Shown one piece after another: positions 6,235 to 14,794 of a DNA stretch of 64,000 nucleotides. The stretch spans positions 124,001-188,000 of the forward strand of contig MGWH01000004.1 of NCBI GenBank assembly GCA_001800905.1. Direction: 5' to 3'. Under the pieces are notes generated by a model. It saw only the letters and a list, made by a program, of their open reading frames with translations. It did not search any database and was not told the origin of the DNA. Source of the stretch: Flavobacteria bacterium GWA2_35_26 (lineage in GTDB: Bacteria; Bacteroidota; Bacteroidia; Flavobacteriales; Flavobacteriaceae). Position 1 is the first letter of the stretch. Each line of letters begins with the position of its first letter. Position numbers and translations under genes: made by a program.

Positions 6235-8565
6235 ATGAAAACACAAATCACATTGGCTTCTTTGCTACTTCTTTTTGCAACACAAATGGAAGCACAAAAA
6301 AAATGGTCAGAAACACCTAAAGGGTCTTTTAATCGTATTGAAAATATTGGCGGCCAAACTTTAGGCTATTCGCCAAACTCAGGCGTAAAAATCCTAACGA
6401 TTGATGGATTGGCCTTCAAAGATTTAAATAAAAATGGGAAATTAGATCGATACGAAGACTGGAGAAAACCAGTTGCCGAACGTGCCAAAGATTTGGCGAG
6501 TCAAATGACTCTGGATCAGATTGCTGGATTGATGTTGTACAGTCGCCATCAAGCGATTCCGGCACAAGCAGGAGGTTACTTTGGCGGTACCTATAACGGC
6601 AAACCATTTCCAGAAAGTGGCGCGAAAGCTCACGATTTATCCGATCAACAAAAAGCCTTTTTAACAACAGATAATTTGCGTCATGTTTTGATGACATCGG
6701 TGGAAAACCCAACGGTTTCCGCACTTTGGAATAACAATGTACAAGCTTTGGTAGAAAGTATTGGCGTGGGAATTCCTGCCAATAACAGTTCTGATCCGCG
6801 TCATGGCGCCAATAAAGATTCCGAATACAATGCTGGTTCAGGCGGAGCTATTTCACAATGGCCTGAAGAATTAGGTTTGGCAGCAACTTTTGACCCTGCT
6901 ATTACAGAACAATTTGGAACTATCGCTGCCAAAGAATACCGTGCGTTGGGAATTGCAACAGCATTGTCTCCACAAATTGATTTGGCTACCGAGCCAAGAT
7001 GGAACCGTTTTGTGGGCACTTTTGGCGAAGACCCAAAATTGGCTACTGATATGGCAAGAGCCTATGTTGACGGATTTCAATCGTCACCAAAAGCCATTGC
7101 AGCTTATGAAGGTTGGGGTAATCAAAGTGTGAATGCCATGATCAAACACTGGCCTAGTGGCGGACCTGAAGAAGGCGGTCGCGACGGACATTTTGCCTAT
7201 GGAAAATTTGCAGTCTACCCAGGAAATAATTTCGAAACGCATTTGAAAACCTTTTTGGATGGAGCGTTTAAATTGAACGGTGGCACCAAAAAAGCTTCAG
7301 CAGTGATGCCTTATTATACCATTTCGTTCAACCAAGATAAAAAATACGGTGAAAATGTAGGGAATGGATTCAGCAAATTCATTGTTACTGATTTGTTGCG
7401 AGATAAATACGGCTATGATGGCGTAGTTTGTACCGATTGGTTAATTACCGGTGACGAAGGAAAAACACCAGACGTTTTTGCTGGTAAATCTTGGGGAACC
7501 GAGAAAATGACCATTGCCGAAAGACACTATAAAGCGATGATGGCGGGCGTAGATCAATTTGGTGGGAACAATGACATTAAACCCGTTTTAGCAGCCTATC
7601 AAATGGGAGTTAAAGAACATGGAGAAGCGTTTATGCGCAATCGTTTTGAAAAATCGGCGGTGCGTTTGTTGCTGAACATTTTCAGAGTAGGTTTATTTGA
7701 AAACGCGTATCTGGATCCAGAAGAAACTAAAGCGATTGTAGGAAAACCAGAGTATATGAAAGCAGGTTACGATGCCCAATTGAAATCAATTGTTTTGATT
7801 AAAAATCAAAATAAGACCTTGCCAATTGCACAAGGGAAAACAGTATATATTCCTAAAAGAACGACTCCGCCGGGGGTAAATTTCTTTGGAATGCCAACAC
7901 CAGAAAAAACAGAATATCCAGTGAATTTGGATTTGATTAAAAAATACTACACGGTAACTGATGATCCAGCAAAAGCTGATTTTGCCATGGTGTTTATCAA
8001 AAGTCCAGTTAGTAATGGATATAGCAGAGCCGATAGAGAAGCGGGTGGAAACGGTTATATGCCAATTAGTTTGCAATTAAAAGACTATACGGCAACTGAC
8101 GCTAGAGCGCAAAGCATAGCAGCTGGAGATCCTGTAATTGATCCCACTATTACCAATCGTTCGTATTTGAACAAGACTTCAAAATCGAATTCATATCCCG
8201 ATTTGAAAACTATTTTAGACACTAAAAAAGCGATGAATGACAAACCAGTATTAGTAGCGATTACCGTTTCTAATCCAATGGTTTTTGGCGAATTTGAAAA
8301 AGAAGTGGATGCAATTGTAGGCGAATTTGGAGTACAAATGGAAGCCTTGTTGGATATTGTTTCTGGAAAAACCGAACCTTCAGGATTGTTGCCTTTACAA
8401 ATGCCAATCGATATGACAACTGTTGAAAAACAATTTGAAGACGTTCCTCATGATATGATTCCGTATCGCGATGCCAATGGGAATGTATACGATTTTGGTT
8501 TTGGATTGAACTGGAAAGGAGCCATCAAAGACGCTAGAACAGAAAAATACAGCGTAAAAAAATAA
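6235..8565 (+). CDS. Exported glycoside hydrolase family 3 (beta-glucosidase type)
   Basis: 776 residues with a signal peptide (cleavage near MEAQ, residue 21). An EF-hand-like loop DLNKNGKLDRYEDW occupies residues 63-76. The GH3 (alpha/beta) barrel follows, with KHWPSGGPEEGGRDGH and the nucleophile loop YDGVVCTDW, where Asp401 is the expected catalytic nucleophile. The second GH3 domain (alpha/beta sandwich) begins around residue 515 (SIVLIKNQNKTLPI). GH3 enzymes remove beta-linked glucose, xylose or related sugars from oligosaccharides; the exact sugar cannot be read here. It is expected in the periplasm. A strong terminator follows at 8573-8612. No SusC/SusD pair is adjacent, so this is not a classic polysaccharide utilisation locus. 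Confidence 0.9.
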   Translation: MKTQITLASLLLLFATQMEAQKKWSETPKGSFNRIENIGGQTLGYSPNSGVKILTIDGLAFKDLNKNGKLDRYEDWRKPVAERAKDLASQMTLDQIAGLMLYSRHQAIPAQAGGYFGGTYNGKPFPESGAKAHDLSDQQKAFLTTDNLRHVLMTSVENPTVSALWNNNVQALVESIGVGIPANNSSDPRHGANKDSEYNAGSGGAISQWPEELGLAATFDPAITEQFGTIAAKEYRALGIATALSPQIDLATEPRWNRFVGTFGEDPKLATDMARAYVDGFQSSPKAIAAYEGWGNQSVNAMIKHWPSGGPEEGGRDGHFAYGKFAVYPGNNFETHLKTFLDGAFKLNGGTKKASAVMPYYTISFNQDKKYGENVGNGFSKFIVTDLLRDKYGYDGVVCTDWLITGDEGKTPDVFAGKSWGTEKMTIAERHYKAMMAGVDQFGGNNDIKPVLAAYQMGVKEHGEAFMRNRFEKSAVRLLLNIFRVGLFENAYLDPEETKAIVGKPEYMKAGYDAQLKSIVLIKNQNKTLPIAQGKTVYIPKRTTPPGVNFFGMPTPEKTEYPVNLDLIKKYYTVTDDPAKADFAMVFIKSPVSNGYSRADREAGGNGYMPISLQLKDYTATDARAQSIAAGDPVIDPTITNRSYLNKTSKSNSYPDLKTILDTKKAMNDKPVLVAITVSNPMVFGEFEKEVDAIVGEFGVQMEALLDIVSGKTEPSGLLPLQMPIDMTTVEKQFEDVPHDMIPYRDANGNVYDFGFGLNWKGAIKDARTEKYSVKK

Positions 8566-8572
8566 TTGATTG

Positions 8573-8612
8573 CAAAAGCCATTTACAAAAGTGTAAGTGG
8601 CTTTTGTTTTTT
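8573..8612 (+). terminator. Intrinsic terminator after the GH3 gene
   Basis: A 15-bp stem (CAAAAGCCA then TTTACA pairing with TGTAAG then TGGCTTTTG, one T-G pair) with loop AAAG is followed by six T, starting 8 nt after the stop codon. Confidence 0.85.
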
Positions 8613-8669
8613 GAATCAATTTATCCATTACATTTAGCATTATAAAACACTAACCTAAATTTACCTCCA

Positions 8670-9290
8670 ATGAAAATAATAAATAAACTAATTTGTACTC
8701 TTTTACTAGCAAGTGGTTGTGTTCAGGCACAAACTACAGTAACTGGAAAAGTAGTAAACTATAAAAACAAAGCGGTGTCTGGTGCTGAATTGTATTTGGA
8801 TTCTACGGCAACCCAAGTAACTACAAACAAGGTGGGAGAATATACCCTAATAGTTCCCGAAAATGTGAAAACTCTAAGAGTACATTCTAAAAAATACGGT
8901 TGGTTGAGTAGCGCTTACGCCAAAGAAACCAAAATGAACTTTATGTATTTAGATACTGCTCCAGTAACTGACAAATCGATTACCCCTCCAAATGGTTTAA
9001 AACCAGGGAAAGACAAAACCACCGTTACCTTTCGAACGATTTACGACATGATGCGCGGCCGAATCGCAGGAGTAATAGTACAACAAGACAATACCATTAT
9101 CATTAGAGGAATCAATTCGATTAGAAACAATACAGAACCTTTGTTTATAGTTGATGGAAATGTAGTGTCTAGTATTGATTTCATTGTGCCTAACGAAGTG
9201 TTAAGTATCAACGTTTTGAAAGATGCTGAAGCGTCTATATACGGTTCAAGAGGTTCTAGTGGCGTGATAGTAATTAAGTTGAAAAAATAA
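8670..9290 (+). CDS. Stand-alone TonB receptor plug-domain protein
   Basis: 206 residues. After a signal sequence (MKIINKLICTLLLASGCVQA; either signal peptidase I at VQA or a weak lipobox at Cys17) comes a CarboxypepD_reg-like beta domain (TTVTGKVVNYKNKAVSGAEL then GEYTLIVPENVKTLRV). Next is a TonB plug (YDMMRGRIAGVIVQ, TIIIRGINSIRNNTEPLFIV, DGN then VLSINVLKDAEASIYGSRGS). It stops right after the plug, where a receptor would begin its barrel of about 700 residues. There is no frameshift remnant downstream. Such plug-only proteins occur in Bacteroidota; their role is not settled. It may bind receptors, substrates or TonB in the periplasm. Confidence 0.75.
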   Translation: MKIINKLICTLLLASGCVQAQTTVTGKVVNYKNKAVSGAELYLDSTATQVTTNKVGEYTLIVPENVKTLRVHSKKYGWLSSAYAKETKMNFMYLDTAPVTDKSITPPNGLKPGKDKTTVTFRTIYDMMRGRIAGVIVQQDNTIIIRGINSIRNNTEPLFIVDGNVVSSIDFIVPNEVLSINVLKDAEASIYGSRGSSGVIVIKLKK

Positions 9291-9299
9291 TCAAATTCA

Positions 9300-10967
9300 T
9301 TATTTCGAATTCGTTCCAATATTCATCACTTTCAGTTCAAACTGTTCTCGAGGTCCTTTGGCCTTGTTCTTAATTTGAGAGCGGTAGTTGTAAATCGTAG
9401 AAGCAGAATAACGCAAGAATTCGGCAATTTTAGCACTGTCTTTAATACCAAGACGAATCAGTGCAAAGAGGCGTAACTCGGGATTTAGGAGTTCGCCTTT
9501 TTTGATGATAATGCTATCAGGTTCATTCAATAAGTCTTTGAATTCTTCCACAAAAGTGGGAAAAAGCTGGACGAAAGTCTGGTCAAATTGCGAATAGAAT
9601 TCTTTTAATTCTTTGTCGATAAACGCTTTAGATTTTACAGTGCTCACCAAGTCGTTTACTTTTCCTGCCGTAGCCATCACCTTTAATTTTTGACTGTATT
9701 CCTCCATTTTTCCAATGTAGACCGAGCATTGATCCATATACCGACCAATGTAAATTTCTTTGAGCAAACTCGTTTCGGCCAATTCTAGATTGGTTTGATT
9801 CAGTTTGGAATTAAAACCTTGCAATTGTTGGTTTAATACCGAGAGTTGATTGTTCGCCATTTCTACATTTTTTTGTGCCTTCGCCACTTTTTTCATTTGC
9901 TTGAAAAGCAAAATCAAAACTCCCAATAAAAATAAAGCCAAAACGCTCGCGCTGACTAAAAATACGATCAACTGGGCTTTTGCTGATTTGTTTTTGGCTT
10001 CATAGGTTTCATTGATAATGGGCAGCATCTTTGAAATTTCGTAGGTTCGAAGTTTCGAATTGCAAAAAACAGCATCGTCTAAAGAACGTTTGATGTATTC
10101 ATAGGCCGATTCAATATCGCCTTCTTCATATAACATAAAAGCGAGTTCACGCAAGGAAATATTTTCTTTTTTTACCAATTCTAAATCAGATATAGCAGAA
10201 ATTGCGAGCCATTTTTTCTCTTGTTCTTTATCTTTTTTTGCCTTATAATTTTCAGAAATCAAATAGGCAATTACGGCTCGATTAGGATCGGATTTTTCGA
10301 TTGTATCAAAATAAGGAAGCAACAAAGCAATGGCCTGGTCGTGTTTTTTTTGAGATAAAAGTTGCCCTGATACGGCAAGAATGTATTCGGGCGATTTTTT
10401 GGACAAATTTGTTATCGCTTTGTCACGATTTTCATTCCCCAATTGATTGTAGGTGTTTTTTTCTTCTACACTTGTAGCATAACCGGCAAGGCCTCCATAT
10501 ACAATTCTTTTAGTCCAATAAAACTCCCCTTTTAATTGCGGCGCCACCGAAGACTCCATTGTGTTGAGAATTTCCAAGGCTTGATTGTACATACCGAGAG
10601 TCCCTAAAATGGAAGCCAAGTTGAGTTGGGCTTTAGTTATTTGGACAGTATTTTTATTTTTGATAGCAATTTGCACACTTCTTTTGGCATAGACTAAAGC
10701 CGAATCCGATTGGTAGGATTTGTATTCTTCGTATAATTTTTCTAAAATCGGATAGCGATCTTGAAGCACTTTTGAATGACGTAGTTTTTCTTTTAATTGC
10801 TCCAGAGAATTATTTTTTTGGCTTAAATACAATTCATCTTCAGAAAGTGTTTGATCTAATTTGCTTTTGAATTGTGGGAATTGGCCTTGAGACCAACTCA
10901 AATTAGAGCAAATCAGTACAAATACCAATGCTGTTTTTAAATGGAAAAAGGAATGCTTTATTGTCAT
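9300..10967 (-). CDS. DUF6377/TPR membrane-spanning transcriptional regulator
   Basis: 555 residues. A signal-like segment (ALVFVLICSNLSWSQ) precedes a helical repeat region with TPR character (residues about 60-310), including QITKAQLNLASILGTLGMYN and QALEILNTM. One TM helix lies at about 333-355 (LIVFLVSASVLALFLLGVLI), then a coiled coil to about 400. The C-terminal DNA-binding helix-turn-helix is ELRLFALIRLGIKDSAKIAE followed by FLRYSASTIYNYRSQIK. This architecture matches the SusR-like/DUF6377 family, which sense carbohydrate in the periplasm and control sugar genes in the cytoplasm. It converges with the plug-only gene (9 nt apart). Regulation of the nearby GH3 or plug gene is plausible but not shown. 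Confidence 0.75.
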   Translation of the reverse strand: MTIKHSFFHLKTALVFVLICSNLSWSQGQFPQFKSKLDQTLSEDELYLSQKNNSLEQLKEKLRHSKVLQDRYPILEKLYEEYKSYQSDSALVYAKRSVQIAIKNKNTVQITKAQLNLASILGTLGMYNQALEILNTMESSVAPQLKGEFYWTKRIVYGGLAGYATSVEEKNTYNQLGNENRDKAITNLSKKSPEYILAVSGQLLSQKKHDQAIALLLPYFDTIEKSDPNRAVIAYLISENYKAKKDKEQEKKWLAISAISDLELVKKENISLRELAFMLYEEGDIESAYEYIKRSLDDAVFCNSKLRTYEISKMLPIINETYEAKNKSAKAQLIVFLVSASVLALFLLGVLILLFKQMKKVAKAQKNVEMANNQLSVLNQQLQGFNSKLNQTNLELAETSLLKEIYIGRYMDQCSVYIGKMEEYSQKLKVMATAGKVNDLVSTVKSKAFIDKELKEFYSQFDQTFVQLFPTFVEEFKDLLNEPDSIIIKKGELLNPELRLFALIRLGIKDSAKIAEFLRYSASTIYNYRSQIKNKAKGPREQFELKVMNIGTNSK

Positions 10968-11199
10968 AATGAAAATTCGTATTGAAGCGTTTTATAATTC
11001 ACAATATTAATTGGATTAAGAAAGCGGAAGTCAATTGGATACAAATTTAATTAAAATCAAAAGTAATATAGTCGTTTATCAAATTTATAAAGCGAATAGT
11101 TAACTAGTTAAGGAGTTTTTGGGTTTATTAGTTCTTAATTTGGCGATACTACCTGATATTATTAATTATTACTACATTTATAAACTAAACAGGATTAAT

Positions 11200-11934
11200 T
11201 TGAATTGGGACCTATTACATTTTTTTGATACAATATCGTTGTCTTATTTGGAAGACAGGGCGCTTTTGTTGAATAGAAAAGAAATAAAGTTTCTTGTTCC
11301 AATAGCTTTACTTGAATCGGTTTTGAAAGATTGTAAAAACGATTATGACTTATTAAAAATAAATGAGTTGACCGAATTTAAATACAGTACAAATTACTAC
11401 GATACATCTGATTTGAAATTCTATTTTGACCATCATAATGGGAAGGGCAATAGGTTTAAAATTCGCGAAAGGGAATATACTCAAACGGGTCAAAAATACA
11501 TAGAGGTAAAAACCAAAACCAATAAAAACCAGACTATTAAATTTAGAAATATAATCGACAATTGGTCTGAATCCAAAGAGTTTATTGAAGCTCACACTAA
11601 GTTAATTGGATCCGATTTGCATCAAAGTTTGTGTTCTGAATACACAAGAATAACACTACTCCATAAACAAAGAAAAGAAAAAGTAACATTGGATTTTAAT
11701 TTGGCTTTCTTTGAAAAGCAACAATCCATTCAATACAATAATCTTGTAATTGCTGAGGTGAAAGCAGACAATATTTCAACAATTCATTTTAATACAATTA
11801 TGAAAAAACACAAAATCAGATCGGGTTCTTTAAGTAAATATTGTTTAGGACTAATTTCATTGAATTCAACTTTAAAGAAGAACAATTTTAAAATGATATT
11901 TAACCAATTTATAAACGCAAACAACAATGGATAG
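11200..11934 (+). CDS. VTC-domain polyphosphate polymerase-like protein
   Basis: About 245 residues. The frame has no early ATG. I place the start at TTG 11200, preceded by AGG, so that the protein begins just before the domain; TTG 11119 is the alternative and adds 27 residues. VTC/CYTH tunnel residues are conserved in order: LLNRKEIKFLV, YYDTSDLKFYFDHH, RFKIREREY, KYIEVKTKT, YTRITLLHKQRKEKVTLDF, VIAEVKAD and the closing KIRSGSLSKYCLGL. These basic and acidic residues form the polyphosphate/ATP tunnel in the yeast Vtc4 family. The stop overlaps the next gene by 8 nt, indicating coupled translation with the DUF4956 protein. Confidence 0.8.
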   Translation: MNWDLLHFFDTISLSYLEDRALLLNRKEIKFLVPIALLESVLKDCKNDYDLLKINELTEFKYSTNYYDTSDLKFYFDHHNGKGNRFKIREREYTQTGQKYIEVKTKTNKNQTIKFRNIIDNWSESKEFIEAHTKLIGSDLHQSLCSEYTRITLLHKQRKEKVTLDFNLAFFEKQQSIQYNNLVIAEVKADNISTIHFNTIMKKHKIRSGSLSKYCLGLISLNSTLKKNNFKMIFNQFINANNNG

Positions 11935-12511
11935 TACATTATTAGACATCATATTTAATTTATTAGGGTTTCGCTATTTGTTGAATTTACTCACCGTTTT
12001 TTTTCTTTTTCGTTTCATATATTATAAAAATTATAAAAAGACCGATTTGTTTTTAACTTTTTTCGGTTTCAATTCCATCATTTTTTTCATTTCATTTATG
12101 TTGAATAAAGTCGAAATGAGTACTGGTGCCGGCTTTGGATTATTTGCGGTTTTTTCCGTTTTACGCTATAGAACAGAAGGCATTGGGCCAAAAGACATGA
12201 CCTATTTGTTTTTGAGTATTTCGATAGGTTTACTAACAGCAATTGGACCTCCAGACGGAATTGAAATTGGTTTGTTTTGTTTTGTAATTATTGCATTGAC
12301 TTACATTCTTGAAAATTCTCTTTGGGGTAAAAAAGAAGAGTCAAAAACAATCATTTTTGACTCTCTTGATTATATCAATCAATCGCAACAATCGGAATTA
12401 ATGAAAGAGTTAAAAAGCAAAATAGGTATTGAAATTCATAGATTATCGGTTGACAACATTGATTATTTGAAAGACTCTTGTACTATTACAATTTACTACT
12501 ATGAAAATTAA
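11927..12511 (+). CDS. DUF4956 membrane protein
   Basis: 194 residues with about four TM helices in the first 130 residues (YLLNLLTVFFLFRFIYY, LTFFGFNSIIFFISFML, TYLFLSISIGLLTAIG, GLFCFVIIALTYILE). The family signature GFGLFAVFSVLRYRTEGIGP then KDMTYLF lies between TM2 and TM3. A soluble C-terminal alpha/beta domain of about 60 residues ends in SCTITIYYYEN. DUF4956 proteins are repeatedly found beside VTC-domain polyphosphate polymerases in bacteria, which agrees with the 8-nt overlap here. It probably forms a membrane partner or channel for polyphosphate handling. The 3' end overlaps the next gene by 11 nt. Confidence 0.85.
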   Translation: MDSTLLDIIFNLLGFRYLLNLLTVFFLFRFIYYKNYKKTDLFLTFFGFNSIIFFISFMLNKVEMSTGAGFGLFAVFSVLRYRTEGIGPKDMTYLFLSISIGLLTAIGPPDGIEIGLFCFVIIALTYILENSLWGKKEESKTIIFDSLDYINQSQQSELMKELKSKIGIEIHRLSVDNIDYLKDSCTITIYYYEN

Positions 12512-13202
12512 ACTAAACGGTTTACTGTATGTAATAATAGTTTTTATAGCTATTTATACTGACGCTTTGTTTGCACAAACATCAAAGTCGGATCCCAAAG
12601 ATAATCAAGGATGGTTTGGGGCTAAACTAAAATTGGATTTACCAAGTGGTTGGGAAACTAACTTTGATTTTCAAACGAGATTTATCAATAACTTACAATT
12701 GTACAATGGCTCCTACAGCTCAGTTGGAGTAACAAAAAAAATAAACAATACAATAGAGCTTCAATCAGATTATAGATTGGCCTTAGTACAAAAAGGCACT
12801 TATCATCGAATTAGTCTGGGTGGAGAAGCAACGAAAGAAATTGAGCATTTCAAATTGGGTTTGCGATTATTGATTCAAAATCAATTACAAGATTTTGATG
12901 ATGAATTAAAAGCAAACCAGAAAGATGGATATTGGCGTGTGCGATTTGAAACTAATTATGCTCCATCGGATCGTATTGATCTGTATATTTCTACCGAACC
13001 AATCATGAAATTTGGAGGAACTCGTTCTATGGACAATTGGAGAAACACGGCAGGGATAAAAGTAAAAGTAGCTAATAGGACAAAACTAAATCTATTTTAT
13101 ATCTACCGTTTAGATTATGCAAAAGCTACTTACGACAGATTGTTTCAAGTCATTGGAGCGAATATAGAGTATTCTCTTAAGCTCAAAAAAGGGCACTCCT
13201 AA
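12501..13202 (+). CDS. DUF2490 outer-membrane beta-barrel protein
   Basis: 233 residues with a signal peptide ending near LFAQ (residue 26). The mature protein opens with QGWFGAKLKLDLPSGWETNF and runs as about ten amphipathic strands with turn residues and aromatic ends (YGGTRS-type turns, KLNLFYIYRLDYAKATYDRL). This matches the DUF2490 barrels. Its start lies inside the DUF4956 gene (11-nt overlap), so the three genes are a translationally coupled set: polymerase, inner-membrane protein, outer-membrane barrel. It ends only 3 nt from the convergent CotH gene. Substrate or role unknown; context suggests an envelope-spanning function. Confidence 0.75.
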   Translation: MKIKLNGLLYVIIVFIAIYTDALFAQTSKSDPKDNQGWFGAKLKLDLPSGWETNFDFQTRFINNLQLYNGSYSSVGVTKKINNTIELQSDYRLALVQKGTYHRISLGGEATKEIEHFKLGLRLLIQNQLQDFDDELKANQKDGYWRVRFETNYAPSDRIDLYISTEPIMKFGGTRSMDNWRNTAGIKVKVANRTKLNLFYIYRLDYAKATYDRLFQVIGANIEYSLKLKKGHS

Positions 13203-13205
13203 CTC

Positions 13206-14654
13206 CTAAAAAGTTGCAATTTTTGAATCCATCCAAGCCAATCTATTCGTGAGATAGGTTTTTAAATCAGTAACACTGTTGTTGTAATTATAATTAATAC
13301 CTGTCCATTTGGTGTAATTTCTAATTATTGCATTATTAACTGTTAAATAGTTGGCGGTGTTGGTAGTTAACTCCAGCACTTTTGGAGTACTTAATGTGTT
13401 TGCGCGTAATTCTGTCCAACGCGCTTTTAATTCACTCCTAAATTGCGGATCTTCCATAAGTCGTTTCCACCAAAAAGGAACCATCCAAGCGTCATTTGTT
13501 ATATAGCTATTATAGTTGATAATCCAATCGTTAACAGGAACTCTCCCTCCAGTGCCATATCCAATATTCAAATCCCAAATAGGTCCCATCTTTAACTTTC
13601 CACCTCGGGCTTTGTGCATATAAGTACTTAAACGATAACCGTCAATATTACCCGCCACCTCGTTGATAATGAAAAAATCAATAAAACTTTTTCTATCTAT
13701 ATAATTAGTATAGGTTCTGGTGTTAGTAGAGAAATTATCGGTTAGTAATGCAGTTTCAAAATCGTTGACATAATTTTTAATATATGCTTTTTGAGCAACA
13801 TTAATAGTTTCAGCCTTTGGATAATCGTAAACAAAATAGGTTTCTAAATATTTATTATTGTGATAGGGTGGTCCATATGGTGCAAAAGTGATACGATTTC
13901 GATTGATATCATAATTAGATCTAAAACTATTAAATTCCGTATAACGACAGTCATCATCCCAGTTGTTGTCGTAATAGGAAAGCGGATGTGTTCCTAATAC
14001 ATCACTCCCTGATGTTTTATCAATTTTTAAAATATAGCCACCAGTAATTTTTGCTGCGTCAGTATCAGCAGCGGCTAATGATTCAATGTTAATTCTATCA
14101 GTCCCTCTTTTTAATTTTTCCATCAAGACATAGACTCCTATATATACCCCGTTCAACTCTACTTCCACAAATTTAGAGCGACTGGAATAATTACCCATAT
14201 TACGAAACAATTCATAGCCAAGATAATGGTACATTAACGTTCGGTCAAATATAGTATTCGGAGCCTGAAACACATCTCCAGTTAAAATCCAATCTTCTTC
14301 GGCTGGAAAACCTAAAATACTTACATCTTTCCCTTTTCCACTAGAATCTCTAGTTTCTATCCCAAACGATTTTTTATCAGAAATTCGATAGGAAGTAGAA
14401 CCTCTGTATTCGATACCAATAGGACTATTCAAAACCCTTTTTTTATTGATATAAATTTCCATTTCTCCGCCAATCTTGGGTTCATTTAAAACGGTAGATA
14501 TTGTTTTAATTTTAATATAGGGCAATTCACTATTTCCTATTTCAACAGCTGAAACTAAAGGTGTAGCTTCAACAGAATCAACGGGTTCGTCTTTAGCGCA
14601 GTTAATAAAAATCAATACAAAAACGAGTAGGGGAATATGTTTTATTTTGAGCAT
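13206..14654 (-). CDS. CotH-type atypical protein kinase lipoprotein
   Basis: 482 residues with lipobox INC (Cys19). An N-terminal beta domain (residues about 40-110) precedes the CotH kinase core. Core landmarks are FDRTLMYHYLGYELFRNMGN, VEVELNGVYIGVYVLMEKLK, KIDKTSGSD, then NIDGYRLSTYMHKARGGKLK with Asp338 as candidate catalytic residue, and PIWDLNIGYG with Asp361 and Asn363 in the place of the metal-binding WDFD-type motif. CotH proteins in Bacillus phosphorylate spore coat proteins; in Bacteroidota they are envelope lipoproteins of unknown target. It converges with the VTC-DUF4956-DUF2490 operon, a recurrent neighbourhood for this family. Target proteins cannot be named from the sequence. 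Confidence 0.85.
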   Translation of the reverse strand: MLKIKHIPLLVFVLIFINCAKDEPVDSVEATPLVSAVEIGNSELPYIKIKTISTVLNEPKIGGEMEIYINKKRVLNSPIGIEYRGSTSYRISDKKSFGIETRDSSGKGKDVSILGFPAEEDWILTGDVFQAPNTIFDRTLMYHYLGYELFRNMGNYSSRSKFVEVELNGVYIGVYVLMEKLKRGTDRINIESLAAADTDAAKITGGYILKIDKTSGSDVLGTHPLSYYDNNWDDDCRYTEFNSFRSNYDINRNRITFAPYGPPYHNNKYLETYFVYDYPKAETINVAQKAYIKNYVNDFETALLTDNFSTNTRTYTNYIDRKSFIDFFIINEVAGNIDGYRLSTYMHKARGGKLKMGPIWDLNIGYGTGGRVPVNDWIINYNSYITNDAWMVPFWWKRLMEDPQFRSELKARWTELRANTLSTPKVLELTTNTANYLTVNNAIIRNYTKWTGINYNYNNSVTDLKTYLTNRLAWMDSKIATF

Positions 14655-14773
14655 AATGAAATGTTTTGTACTATAAAAGTATTAAAAAAATAAACAATCG
14701 AATTTTTATTAAATTAGTAATGAAATGGAGTTGTTAATCTTACTTAGGAATTCCGTATTGTAAATTTAGTTTG

Positions 14774-14781
14774 TAACTTTG
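14774..14781 (+). promoter_or_regulatory. -7 promoter box for the lipoprotein-mfd transcript
   Basis: TAACTTTG matches TAnnTTTG exactly, 13 nt before the ATG at 14795. A TTG at 14758-14760 is closer than the usual -33 spacing. The leader would be very short. Confidence 0.4.
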
Positions 14782-14794
14782 TGAACCAATAAAA

